This document shows positions 1 through 7,398 of a stretch of DNA of 15,949 nt, piece after piece (within the stretch, counting starts at the first letter, position 1; the number at the start of each line of letters is the position of its first letter). Source of the stretch: Acetobacter sp. UBA5411 (lineage in GTDB: Bacteria > Pseudomonadota > Alphaproteobacteria > Acetobacterales > Acetobacteraceae); NCBI RefSeq assembly GCF_002409645.1, contig NZ_DHNR01000007.1:59669-75617 (forward strand), given 5' to 3'. The notes below the pieces were generated by a model. It saw only the letters and a list, made by a program, of their open reading frames with translations. It was not told where the DNA came from and made no database searches. The translations under genes were made by a program, and so were the position numbers.

Positions 1-885
1 TCGCTGGATGCCACCGAGAACACGGTTTCAACCGGTCAGAAAGTCGCTACAGCTGCAGATGGCCCAGCCTCTTACGCTATTGCTCAGCAGATGAACGGCA
101 ACATCGCTGGTCTTTCAGCTGTTTCTGATGGTCTGTCATTTGCTGCGAGCACTCTCAGCACAACAGCCACAGCAACCAGCAACATTCTGAGCACGCTGCA
201 GCTTCTGCAGACGGCTGTCACTTCTCTTGGTGACAATCAGGGCGATCCGACAGCTCTTGCTCAGACATCCAGCGAAATCGACGGTTATCTCGATCAGATC
301 AATACCTTTGCTCGAAACGCAACCGTCAACGGCGTCAACCTCCTGACCACAACGGCCGACTCCAACACGGCTAACGTTGGAAGCGCAACAGGGCCTGATA
401 CTGCTGGCAGCCTGATTTACGTGACCAGCCTTCAGGGTTCGACCAAAACCCTTGCAAACGTAACAACAACAGCATCGGCCGGCGCAGCAACGCTGACAAA
501 TGCTCTTGGGCTTACAAAGGGTATGACTGCCGGCGGCGATCTGGTCGCAACAACCAAGAGTGGTTCGAATGTTTTCGTGACAGGTGGCACGGCTCTGACA
601 GGCGGCAGCATCTCCAAGCTGATTACGCTCGTTCAGAACGCAATCACCACGATGACAAACGCAGCTTCAACTGTGGCCACAAACCAGAAAATCGTTTCTG
701 GTATGACTTCTTACTCCTCTAACCTTTCCGACTCCCTGACTTCAGGTGTTGGCGCACTGACGGATGCCGATATGGCAGCAGAAAGTGCGAAGCTGACGTC
801 CCTGCAGACGAAGCAGTCGTTGGCAATTTCTTCTCTGAGCGTTGCAAAGTCTTCGTCTCAGAACATCCTGACCCTCTTCCGCTAA
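1..885 (+). CDS. Flagellin, 5'-truncated by window edge
   Basis: Flagellin is the filament subunit exported by the flagellar type III apparatus. The frame is open from base 1, so the gene starts outside the window; 294 residues are visible and roughly 30 N-terminal residues are probably missing. The visible start has the flagellin N-domain pattern (LSTGQ-type motif written STGQKV, then DGPASYAIAQQM), followed by amphipathic helices. The C-terminal helix (SLQTKQSLAISSLS ... ILTLFR) is the typical D0 end. The middle (about residues 115-215) is very rich in Thr, Ser, Ala and Gly with no cysteine, so this is a short flagellin with a small surface domain and many possible O-glycosylation sites. 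A strong terminator follows the TAA stop, then a FlmG-like glycosyltransferase and flaF. An ATG at 91 is internal, because homology extends upstream of it. Which flagellin paralogue this is cannot be told. Confidence 0.95.
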   Translation, partial: SLDATENTVSTGQKVATAADGPASYAIAQQMNGNIAGLSAVSDGLSFAASTLSTTATATSNILSTLQLLQTAVTSLGDNQGDPTALAQTSSEIDGYLDQINTFARNATVNGVNLLTTTADSNTANVGSATGPDTAGSLIYVTSLQGSTKTLANVTTTASAGAATLTNALGLTKGMTAGGDLVATTKSGSNVFVTGGTALTGGSISKLITLVQNAITTMTNAASTVATNQKIVSGMTSYSSNLSDSLTSGVGALTDADMAAESAKLTSLQTKQSLAISSLSVAKSSSQNILTLFR

Positions 886-892
886 GGTCAAG

Positions 893-921
893 AATGGGGG
901 GCTTAGCCCCCCATTTTTTTT
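893..921 (+). terminator. Intrinsic terminator behind flagellin
   Basis: A perfect 10-bp stem (893-902 with 906-915; GGGGGGC paired with GCCCCCC at its core) has a TTA loop and runs into eight T residues at 914-921. It begins 8 bp after the flagellin stop. The next gene starts at 933, only 11 bp after the T-tract, so the terminator sits inside what looks like one operon. Confidence 0.93.
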
Positions 922-932
922 GGATTCAAATT

Positions 933-2648
933 ATGAAAACAACATTAAGCACTAAAGAAATCACAAAAATCGGTAATAAATTAAAAAATCTATCTCAAAA
1001 AAACAATTACAAAGAAACAATAAAAGAAATAAAAAACAACATCCGAAAGCATCCACGCTGGGCAGATGGTTATTCGCTTCTAGGTGACATCTATACAAGC
1101 ATATCTCACTATGAAGAAAGCTACTCAGCTTATTCAAAAGCTCTAGAGCTTGATCCTGACAATTTGCAATGGAAATTATCTCTTCTCCTTTCTCAACTAG
1201 AGATGGGAAGAAATGTTGATCTTGCACTAAACGAATTACTAAATCTATTTATAAAAAATGTCGAAGATGAAGATATCTGCATAAAGATAGCTTCAATTAT
1301 GGTTTCAGGAAAACATCCAAAAATCACTATAGCTGCCATCAAATGGAGAGCCCAAAATTATAAGAACGGTGATGTGCTCTCAAGTATTTTGGCAAACCAG
1401 CTTCTTGAAGCTGGATTAATATCAGAAGGGTGCGAAATTTATCTCGATCTTTTTCGTTCATCTCCTAATGGTATTTTATATGCTCCGCAGTTGGGCGTGG
1501 CTCTTATACGCATTGGAGCCTTCCAGACTTGTGCAGATATAGTCGAATCACTCAAAAAAACTTCTCCTGATACTGCAGGCTTGATGCTGAATGAGTATGG
1601 AATCGCACTCGCCGGTCTTAACCGTTCAAAAGAAGCTCAGGTGGCTCTTCGTGAATATTTGCATATCCATCCTGAGTCACAGGCTGCAAAATTCAATTTA
1701 GGCCAGGCTCTACTGAAAGGTGGAAAGTATGAAGAGGGCTGGAAGCTAATTGAATTCTCTCCACCAGAATTTAAAGTCCAAGGCGTCAACAGTCCTTGGA
1801 AAGGTGATTTCTCTATAAATGGAAAAACGTTACTGGTATATGGCGAGCAAGGATTTGGCGATATGCTACAATTCTTACGCTACATACCGTATATCGAAAA
1901 ACTTGGCGCCAATATTGTTTTATCGGTTCCAGAAAATCTTAAAAGGCTGTGCCAGACATCATTCCCTCATATTAACGTCACAGAAACTGATTTAAAAGAA
2001 ATAAAGTATGACTATAGCTGCTCGCTTCTTTCTCTTCCATTAGCTTTGTCTTCTCAAATTGGGTATGAAATACCGTCACTTATTCCTTACCTTTCCCCAA
2101 ACCAGAACGATATTGAAAAATTCTCAAAAATACTCGGAAAGAAAAACAAATTACGCGTTGGACTTGTGTGGTCTGGTGAAAACCGTCCACGCCATGGGCT
2201 AAATTATAAAAACAGATCAGCTTCTTTAAAGATGTTTTCTAAAATAATTGATGTTGAAAACATAGATTTCGTCAGTTTGCAGCTCGGAAACCCTCAGAAA
2301 GAACTATTACAATGGGATGGAAAAGAAATTTTTGATCCAATGAATGATGTGTCTGATATGGAAGACACAGCAGCTTTGGTTTTTAATCTCGATTTAATAA
2401 TCAGTGTCGATACTTCTATTGCTCATTTAGCAGGAGCCCTTGGCAAACCTGTCTGGATGATCACACGAAGCGATTGCTGCTGGCGATGGTTAGAAAATCG
2501 GGAAGATACGCCTTGGTATCCAACAATGAAAATCTTTCGTTCCCAGCCAGGTAGCCTTCGCCACGCAATAGATCTCGTCGCAATTTCTCTTCCTGACTTC
2601 GTTACCACATGGCAGCAGCACTCCTTACTTAAAGGTATGTCTTCATGA
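933..2648 (+). CDS. TPR-containing flagellin glycosyltransferase (FlmG-like)
   Basis: Predicted cytoplasmic O-glycosyltransferase of 571 residues. N-terminal TPR-type helices are visible around residues 40-90 (YEESYSAYSKALELDPDN) and 205-285 (SKEAQVALREYLHIHPES, then KYEEGW). From about residue 295 there is a GT-B fold domain of the GT9/GT41-like kind that commonly follows TPRs: VYGEQGFGDMLQFLRY, RVGLVWSG, then VDTSIAHLAGALGKPVW near 492-508 and WRWLENREDTPWYP near 516-530. Caulobacter FlmG has this architecture; its TPR part binds flagellin and its C-terminal part transfers pseudaminic acid. The position between flagellin and flaF supports the same role, but the sugar is unknown because no sugar-nucleotide genes are in view. 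I chose ATG 933 over the in-frame ATG at 894, which lies inside the terminator stem. The ribosome site is weak (GGA at 922-924). The gene is conspicuously AT-rich, most of all in its first 300 bases. Confidence 0.85.
   Translation: MKTTLSTKEITKIGNKLKNLSQKNNYKETIKEIKNNIRKHPRWADGYSLLGDIYTSISHYEESYSAYSKALELDPDNLQWKLSLLLSQLEMGRNVDLALNELLNLFIKNVEDEDICIKIASIMVSGKHPKITIAAIKWRAQNYKNGDVLSSILANQLLEAGLISEGCEIYLDLFRSSPNGILYAPQLGVALIRIGAFQTCADIVESLKKTSPDTAGLMLNEYGIALAGLNRSKEAQVALREYLHIHPESQAAKFNLGQALLKGGKYEEGWKLIEFSPPEFKVQGVNSPWKGDFSINGKTLLVYGEQGFGDMLQFLRYIPYIEKLGANIVLSVPENLKRLCQTSFPHINVTETDLKEIKYDYSCSLLSLPLALSSQIGYEIPSLIPYLSPNQNDIEKFSKILGKKNKLRVGLVWSGENRPRHGLNYKNRSASLKMFSKIIDVENIDFVSLQLGNPQKELLQWDGKEIFDPMNDVSDMEDTAALVFNLDLIISVDTSIAHLAGALGKPVWMITRSDCCWRWLENREDTPWYPTMKIFRSQPGSLRHAIDLVAISLPDFVTTWQQHSLLKGMSS
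2631..2636 (+). promoter_or_regulatory. Ribosome binding site of flaF
   Basis: AAAGGT lies inside the end of the glycosyltransferase gene, 8 bases before the flaF ATG at 2645, and supports that start together with the ATGA overlap. Confidence 0.6.
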
Positions 2649-3040
2649 GCTACGGCATTAAACGCTACAATCAAAACTCAGCCTCGCAAATGACTTCAAG
2701 GCAGATTGAAGTCATGGCATTCGGTCAAACCATTCTTCTTTTAAAAAATGCCAAGACTCAAAAAGAGCGCTTACATGCGCTTACTATGAATCAAAAGTTA
2801 TGGTCTTCGATCCTTCTTGAAACTGGCATCGAAGATAATGGCATTCCGGAAGTAATGAGAAAAGATCTTACTAATTTAGCAATTTGGTCAACACGATATA
2901 GTATCCGCGCCATGCTACATGATACTCCGCTCAAGCCATTAATCGATATCAACCAAGATATACTGGATGGTTTGCGACAAAATCCCGATAATAAAAATAC
3001 TTCTCTCGAAGCGAATGACTTCAAGCTTTCCGTAGCTTGA
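2645..3040 (+). CDS. flaF: Flagellar biosynthesis regulator FlaF
   Basis: FlaF is a small alphaproteobacterial protein that, with FlbT, controls flagellin synthesis and secretion; in Caulobacter it is needed for flagellin production. The 131-residue length fits the family. Family-type features are visible: an N-terminal Y-x-x-N/Q start, a helix ending in a basic LLLKNAKTQKER segment, the central NQKLWSSIL motif (usually NrrLWtxfl), DNGIPEVMRKDLTNLAIW (usually NpLPxeVRxnianLa-f), and the C-terminal PLIDINQDILDGLR (usually LIdINrxIaxGL). The start codon overlaps the stop of the glycosyltransferase gene (ATGA, 2645-2648), so the two are probably translationally coupled. Like its partner it is AT-rich. 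Hairpins with identical arms lie at the beginning and the end of the gene, and the stop codon is inside the second. No flbT is present in the window. Confidence 0.9.
   Translation: MSYGIKRYNQNSASQMTSRQIEVMAFGQTILLLKNAKTQKERLHALTMNQKLWSSILLETGIEDNGIPEVMRKDLTNLAIWSTRYSIRAMLHDTPLKPLIDINQDILDGLRQNPDNKNTSLEANDFKLSVA
2690..2715 (+). repeat. Inverted repeat near flaF 5' end (copy 1)
   Basis: ATGACTTCAA (2690-2699) and TTGAAGTCAT (2706-2715) are perfect complements separated by six bases, about 45 bp into flaF. Both arms recur at the end of flaF. Confidence 0.8.
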
Positions 3041-3047
3041 AGTCATT
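3014..3047 (+). repeat. Inverted repeat over the flaF stop codon (copy 2)
   Basis: A perfect 14-bp stem, AATGACTTCAAGCT (3014-3027) with AGCTTGAAGTCATT (3034-3047), and a 6-base loop. It contains the same 10-base arms as the hairpin at 2690-2715. The flaF stop TGA (3038-3040) is within the 3' arm. A-rich rather than T-rich sequence follows, so it is not a classical terminator; it could protect the mRNA 3' end or bind a protein. Confidence 0.8.
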
Positions 3048-3515
3048 AAAATACGATCTCAAGTTATTGCTAATTTTGCTATAAATACATTCTATAATAA
3101 AATTTTCTCAAAAATAACAGAAATCTTTTACTTATCTAATTAGATCAGCGGTAGGTATCCTTTTTTATCCGCAACCTCAACAATCATTCTGTTCCCTAAA
3201 GCAACATGGCAATCTGCGGTTCAGCCTTCTACTTAGGAAGGCCCTCCATTATCCGTAATACTTCCATTGATTGCAAAATTTCTTATACTGCGATCTATCA
3301 GTTATACTGATTGTTTAGACAAAACTTTTTATAAAAATTATATTTATACCCCTCAATGAAAGACATCCGTCCAACAACAGAAAAATGAATAATTGATTGT
3401 AGCATTAAGTCTTCTATTTTAAGGTTGTGTTCTTCACAAAAAAAAAATCAATAAAAGAGTCCGAAGATACAGATCTTCGGACTCTTTTATTGCAGATCTT
3501 AAAAAGAAAAACTAT
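3041..3515. other. AT-rich intergenic region between flaF and rbfA
   Basis: About 475 bp between convergent transcription units with no convincing gene. It holds the end of the flaF hairpin, a 12-bp palindrome ATCTAATTAGAT (3134-3145), a small hairpin GCCTTC/GAAGGC (3224-3229 with 3237-3242), two direct copies of TTATACTG (3283-3290 and 3302-3309, 19 bp apart), an A-run, and the long hairpin at 3449-3492. A 34-codon frame at 3206-3310 has no ribosome site. Several TATAAT-like strings are expected by chance in sequence this AT-rich. Confidence 0.7.
3438..3492 (-). terminator. Terminator of the rimP-rbfA operon, possibly bidirectional
   Basis: A perfect 20-bp inverted repeat (3449-3468 with 3473-3492, loop ACAG) lies 23 bp beyond the rbfA stop. 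Read on the minus strand, the stem is followed by a T-run (the A-run around 3438-3447 on the plus strand), as for an intrinsic terminator. On the plus strand the 3' arm itself is T-rich (CTCTTTTATT), so it may also stop transcripts coming from flaF. Confidence 0.85.
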
Positions 3516-3992
3516 TCAGTCTTCTTCGTCTTCATCCAGATCTCTCTGAACTTCCGGCCGACGCAGCAGGGCATCGACTTCCATTGCATAGTCGAGAGCC
3601 GTATCGGGCTGGAAGTGAATTTCCGGAGCAATACGCAAACGGAGTGTGTGCGACAATTGGGTCCGTAAATACGGAGCCACGCGCTTCAAGGCTGGAAGAA
3701 GCTTTTCAACATCTCCCTTCCCCAGATCAGAGACAAATGCCGTAGCATGCTTCAGATCAGGAGAAATACGCACCTCCGTGACGGTAATAGTCACACCGGC
3801 GAGTTCCGGATCACGGAATTCAGTCCGGGCGAACACTTCCGCCAGCATACGTCGAACCTCTTCCGCGACGCGAAGCTGCCGCTGAGAGGGACCGGATGCG
3901 GAGAGGCCGGCGAGTCTCCCCGCCGGCCCCTTTCCATCCGAACGTCGGTTGGAACCCCGGCTCACGCTGGCACCAGTTCCATCTCGAAGCAC
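3516..3992 (-). CDS. rbfA: Ribosome-binding factor A
   Basis: RbfA binds the immature 30S subunit and helps 16S rRNA 5'-end maturation, especially in the cold. The single KH-like domain is visible at about residues 37-135: SQRQLRVAEEVRRMLAEVF, a strand with VTITVTEVRISPDLKHATAFVS, and LRTQLSHTLRLRIAPEIHFQPDTALDYA. A basic N-terminal extension and an acidic DLDEDEED tail flank it. Two GTG starts are possible. GTG at 3992 gives 158 residues, overlaps infB by 31 bases and has a good GAGGGAG site about 9 bases upstream. GTG at 3965 gives 149 residues and overlaps the infB stop as GTGA. Both keep the whole domain. The gene is last in the operon; truB, rpsO and pnp, which often follow, are absent, and a terminator comes next. 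Confidence 0.93.
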   Translation of the reverse strand: MLRDGTGASVSRGSNRRSDGKGPAGRLAGLSASGPSQRQLRVAEEVRRMLAEVFARTEFRDPELAGVTITVTEVRISPDLKHATAFVSDLGKGDVEKLLPALKRVAPYLRTQLSHTLRLRIAPEIHFQPDTALDYAMEVDALLRRPEVQRDLDEDEED

Positions 3993-6661
3993 TCAACCAC
4001 ATCTCCCTCACGCAGATCGTTGTAACCTGCGAAGGAAAGACCGCACTCATAGCCACGAGCGACTTCCTTGACGTCGTCCTTGAAGCGCTTGAGCTGGCTG
4101 AGATCACCTTCATGAATGACCACACCGTCACGCAGCAGACGCACGCCACAACCACGTTTGACAACGCCTTCGGTAACGTAGCAACCCGCGACCTTGCCAA
4201 CCTTGGTGATGTTGAACACCTGACGGATCTCGGCGTAGCCAAGGAACTTCTCGCGATGTTTCGGAGCCACCTTGCCCTTCACCAACTGCTCGATGTCATC
4301 AGCAACCTGATAGATGATCGAGTAGTAGCGAATATCCACACCATCACGCTGCGCCATTTCACGGGCCTGCGAGGTTGCGCGAACATTGAAAGCGATGATC
4401 ACGCCATCAGATGCCTTGGCAAGCTGCACATCACTCTCGGTGATCTGACCGACAGTCGCATTCAGGACGCGAACATCGACTTCCTCATGAGCAAGCTTTT
4501 CGACGGTTGCCTTGATCGCTTCCGCTGATCCCTGCACGTCAGCCTTGATGAGAACCGCAACTTCCTTCTGCACACCCGCCTGAATACGGGCAAGCATCTG
4601 GTCCAGCGTTCCACGGGCTGCTGTCTTGCCTGCTGCAGTATGCTCCTTGATCTTGCGCTGACGGAATTCAGAAATCTCGCGAGCGCGATTTTCGTTATCC
4701 ACGACAACAAAGGAGGAGCCAGCTTCCGGCACACCGGCAATACCAAGAACTTCAACCGGCATCGACGGACCCGCCTCAGCGACCTGACGATTACGGTCAT
4801 CGACCAGCGCACGCACACGTCCCCATTCCGCTCCGGCGACAACGATGTCACCCTTGCGCAATGTACCTTTCTGGACCAGCACCGTCGCCACTGGACCCCG
4901 GCCACGATCAAGACGGCCTTCAATAACCGCACCTTCAGCCGCACGGTCCGGGTTGGCTTTCAGGTCAAGGATTTCCGCCTGCAGCAGAATGGCCTCTTCA
5001 AGCTTATCAAGGTTTGTCCGCTTAAGGGCGGAAACCTCGATATCCTGAACGTCACCGCCCATGGATTCGACAACAAGCTCGTGGCTCAGCAGATCCTGGC
5101 GCACGCGATCAGGGTTGGCTCCCGGCTTGTCGATCTTGTTGATCGCCACGATGATCGGCGCGTTGGCCGCTTTCGCATGCTTAATCGCTTCTGCTGTCTG
5201 CGGCATAACGCCATCATCAGCAGCCACAACCAGCACCACTACATCTGTCACCGAGGCACCGCGAGCACGCATGGCCGTAAAGGCTTCGTGACCCGGCGTA
5301 TCAATAAACGTGATCTTCGCACCGGAAGCCAGCTTCACCTGATACGCGCCGATATGCTGCGTAATGCCACCAGCCTCACCAGCGGCCACATCTGTGGTCC
5401 GCAGAGCATCTAGCAGAGACGTCTTGCCGTGGTCAACGTGACCCATGACGGTAACGACAGGCGGACGAGGCTGAAGATCACCTTCTGCGTCCTCAACGCC
5501 TTCAATACCGATCTCGACATCGCTTTCAGCCACACGACGAACGCGATGACCAAATTCCTCGACAATCAGTTCGGCCGTATCAGCATCAATTGACTGCGTA
5601 ACGGTCGCCATCACACCCATTTTCATGAGCGCCTTGATGACTTCACCCTGACGGGCCGCCATACGGTTGGCGAGTTCCTGAACCGTAATGGTCTCAGGCA
5701 GGATCACATCACGGACGACACGCACCTGATCGGTACGCAGTCGTTCCAGTTCAGCCTGACGACGCTCACGCTCACGCTGACGACGCACAGACGCCAGTGA
5801 CCGGGTCTTGTCGTCATCACCTTCGATAGCGGCCTGAACGTCAATCCGCCCGGAACGACGACCGCCACCATCCTTTTTCGCAGCAGCGCCCCTCTTCGGA
5901 GGAGGCACGGCTCCTTTGCGAGCGGGACCACGACGATCATCATCGCCGTCACGACCGCCGCGCAGACGCAGGGTCTCACCAGCACTGCCGGATGGCTGCG
6001 AAGAAGGCGTCGACGGAGCCGGACGCGTTTGCACCAGCGGCTTGGTCGGCATGATCGCACGCTCAGCCAGCGGACGCAGACGTCCTGGAGGCGGCGCAAG
6101 AGTGACTGTGCCGGGAATCGGCTTATCAGAAACTATCGGGCCACGCTCTTCTGCGACCGGCGCAGCAGGCTTCTTTGCAGGCTCGGCAGCCTTGCCTTTC
6201 GCATCCTGAGCATCAAGCTCGGCGCGCTGCTTGGCTTCCTGCTCTTCGCGAGCACGTTCCTCTGCTGCCCGACGCTCGTCCTCTTCACGACGACGCGCCT
6301 CTTCTGCGGCGGAAAGGATCTGGATCTTTTCCTGCTCAATGCGCTGCGCTTCTTTCAGGGCAGCTTCCCTGCGCTGCTCCTCAAGCACACGCTGACGAAC
6401 AGCGAGTTCCGCTTCCGTCAAACCTCTCTTGCCCGACTGACGTCCACCGCCAGCACCACGCCCACCGGACACACCGGCTTTGGGAGCACTTGGGCCTGGC
6501 CGCGCTTTTTTTCGGACCTCGACCTGCACTACCTTTGAGCGACCATGGCTGAAGCTCTGACGCACAGATCCGGCATCGACCGTGTGTCCTACTTCAGAAC
6601 GGCCTGCTGGCCGCAGGGACAGACGCCCCTTACCCTGATCCTGATCGTTGCCTTCGCTCAT
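3962..6661 (-). CDS. infB: Translation initiation factor IF-2
   Basis: IF-2 is the GTPase that places initiator tRNA on the 30S subunit and promotes subunit joining. The 899 residues fit a full-length bacterial IF-2. The N-terminal third is low-complexity: a basic start, an Ala/Glu/Arg-rich helical stretch at about 85-160, then Pro- and Arg-rich sequence. An IF2-N-type module (ITVQELANRMAARQGEVIKALM) lies at about 320-370. The G domain has G1 GHVDHGKT (407-414), G3 DTPGH (454-458) and G4 NKID (508-511). Domains II and III follow, then a C-terminal domain with the FNITKVGKVAGCYVTEG motif and the end ELVPA. It starts right behind ylxR (4-base ATGA overlap at 6658-6661) and overlaps rbfA at the other end, consistent with one transcript. 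Confidence 0.98.
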   Translation of the reverse strand: MSEGNDQDQGKGRLSLRPAGRSEVGHTVDAGSVRQSFSHGRSKVVQVEVRKKARPGPSAPKAGVSGGRGAGGGRQSGKRGLTEAELAVRQRVLEEQRREAALKEAQRIEQEKIQILSAAEEARRREEDERRAAEERAREEQEAKQRAELDAQDAKGKAAEPAKKPAAPVAEERGPIVSDKPIPGTVTLAPPPGRLRPLAERAIMPTKPLVQTRPAPSTPSSQPSGSAGETLRLRGGRDGDDDRRGPARKGAVPPPKRGAAAKKDGGGRRSGRIDVQAAIEGDDDKTRSLASVRRQRERERRQAELERLRTDQVRVVRDVILPETITVQELANRMAARQGEVIKALMKMGVMATVTQSIDADTAELIVEEFGHRVRRVAESDVEIGIEGVEDAEGDLQPRPPVVTVMGHVDHGKTSLLDALRTTDVAAGEAGGITQHIGAYQVKLASGAKITFIDTPGHEAFTAMRARGASVTDVVVLVVAADDGVMPQTAEAIKHAKAANAPIIVAINKIDKPGANPDRVRQDLLSHELVVESMGGDVQDIEVSALKRTNLDKLEEAILLQAEILDLKANPDRAAEGAVIEGRLDRGRGPVATVLVQKGTLRKGDIVVAGAEWGRVRALVDDRNRQVAEAGPSMPVEVLGIAGVPEAGSSFVVVDNENRAREISEFRQRKIKEHTAAGKTAARGTLDQMLARIQAGVQKEVAVLIKADVQGSAEAIKATVEKLAHEEVDVRVLNATVGQITESDVQLAKASDGVIIAFNVRATSQAREMAQRDGVDIRYYSIIYQVADDIEQLVKGKVAPKHREKFLGYAEIRQVFNITKVGKVAGCYVTEGVVKRGCGVRLLRDGVVIHEGDLSQLKRFKDDVKEVARGYECGLSFAGYNDLREGDVVECFEMELVPA

Positions 6662-7398
6662 CTATCCGCCTGTTCAACCCGCTCGCCGGAAACTTCCGGC
6701 GTCCGCAGCACTGCCACATCGGCAAGCCCTGCAAAACGTTTACTATCCTGCCTCAACCGGTCAGCTAATGCGCCAGTCCGCAGAGCCGCGTGCACCGTGT
6801 GCTCACGACCAAATACTTTTCCCAGTTGCGCAGCATCCAGTGGCTTCACCACCGGGAGACTGCGCGCGCCAGACAGAAGTCTGACACATTCATCCGGACT
6901 TCCATCCGATGCCTGCACGACAAGCCCTGCCGCACCCACCACGATCCACTCACGAACCTTGGCGTATCCACTCACCGCCTGACCGGCCCGACGCGCAAGG
7001 CCGAGCGTATCCGTCACACGACGGAGAAGCCCTGCCTCAATCAAACCAACCAGATCAGAAGGAATGACAACCTGACATCGTGCAGCACGGGCAAAGCCCC
7101 CGCGAGTCCGTGCGGTTTCTAGCACATCCCGGCGCGCACTCAACCAGATTCCCCGTCCAGGCAGGCGCGCGTCCAGGTCGGGCACCACAGTTTTATCTGG
7201 TGCCACAACAAATCGTATCATGCTGGAAGGCGCCAGACGCTCACGCGTTACGAGACAACGACGCAGAGGACCACGCTCGTCTTCTTCATAAACATCGTCA
7301 CTGTCGGGGATATGATTATCCCCGTTCAGTTCCGCTGTGAACCCGCTATCTGCAGTAATTAGTTCAGAAGGGCGCTCATTGGTGGGTGTCGTGTTCAG
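6658..7398 (-). CDS. ylxR: YlxR (DUF448) fused to L7Ae-like RNA-binding domain; start uncertain
   Basis: An RNA-binding protein found between nusA and infB in many bacteria. The YlxR domain is clear (GPLRRCLVTRERL, then PDLDARLPGRGIWLSARR). It is followed by an L7Ae/L30e-like domain (GLARRAGQAVSGYAKV, LVVQASDGSPDE, FGREHTVHAALR), a fusion known in alphaproteobacteria. The stop overlaps infB by four bases. The start is odd: there is no in-frame ATG, GTG or TTG between the nusA stop and the domain. I used an in-frame CTG at 7398, which has GAGGAGG six bases upstream. The other reading is an ATG at 7379 overlapping the nusA stop (ATGA); it runs into a stop after six codons, but one extra C in the CCC run (7370-7372) would give MSAPSELITADSG and join the frame. 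In-frame TTG 7428 and ATG 7452 inside nusA are weaker options. Identity is firm; the 5' end is not. Confidence 0.85.
   Translation of the reverse strand: MNTTPTNERPSELITADSGFTAELNGDNHIPDSDDVYEEDERGPLRRCLVTRERLAPSSMIRFVVAPDKTVVPDLDARLPGRGIWLSARRDVLETARTRGGFARAARCQVVIPSDLVGLIEAGLLRRVTDTLGLARRAGQAVSGYAKVREWIVVGAAGLVVQASDGSPDECVRLLSGARSLPVVKPLDAAQLGKVFGREHTVHAALRTGALADRLRQDSKRFAGLADVAVLRTPEVSGERVEQADR

Noticed and set aside
894..932. Extending the glycosyltransferase to the in-frame ATG at 894
   Set aside because: This ATG and the next codons are the terminator stem and T-tract; the translated extension does not look like a protein N-terminus and there is no ribosome site.
3067..3098. Promoter-like TTGCTA and TATAAT
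   Set aside because: Spacing is about 20 bp, there is no downstream plus-strand gene, and the region is so AT-rich that such strings are expected.
3206..3310. A 34-codon open frame in the flaF-rbfA spacer
   Set aside because: No ribosome binding site, no recognisable motif, and frames of this length are common by chance.
3896..4528. Plus-strand frame opposite the infB/rbfA junction
   Set aside because: It lies antisense to highly conserved IF-2 C-terminal sequence and shows no domain.
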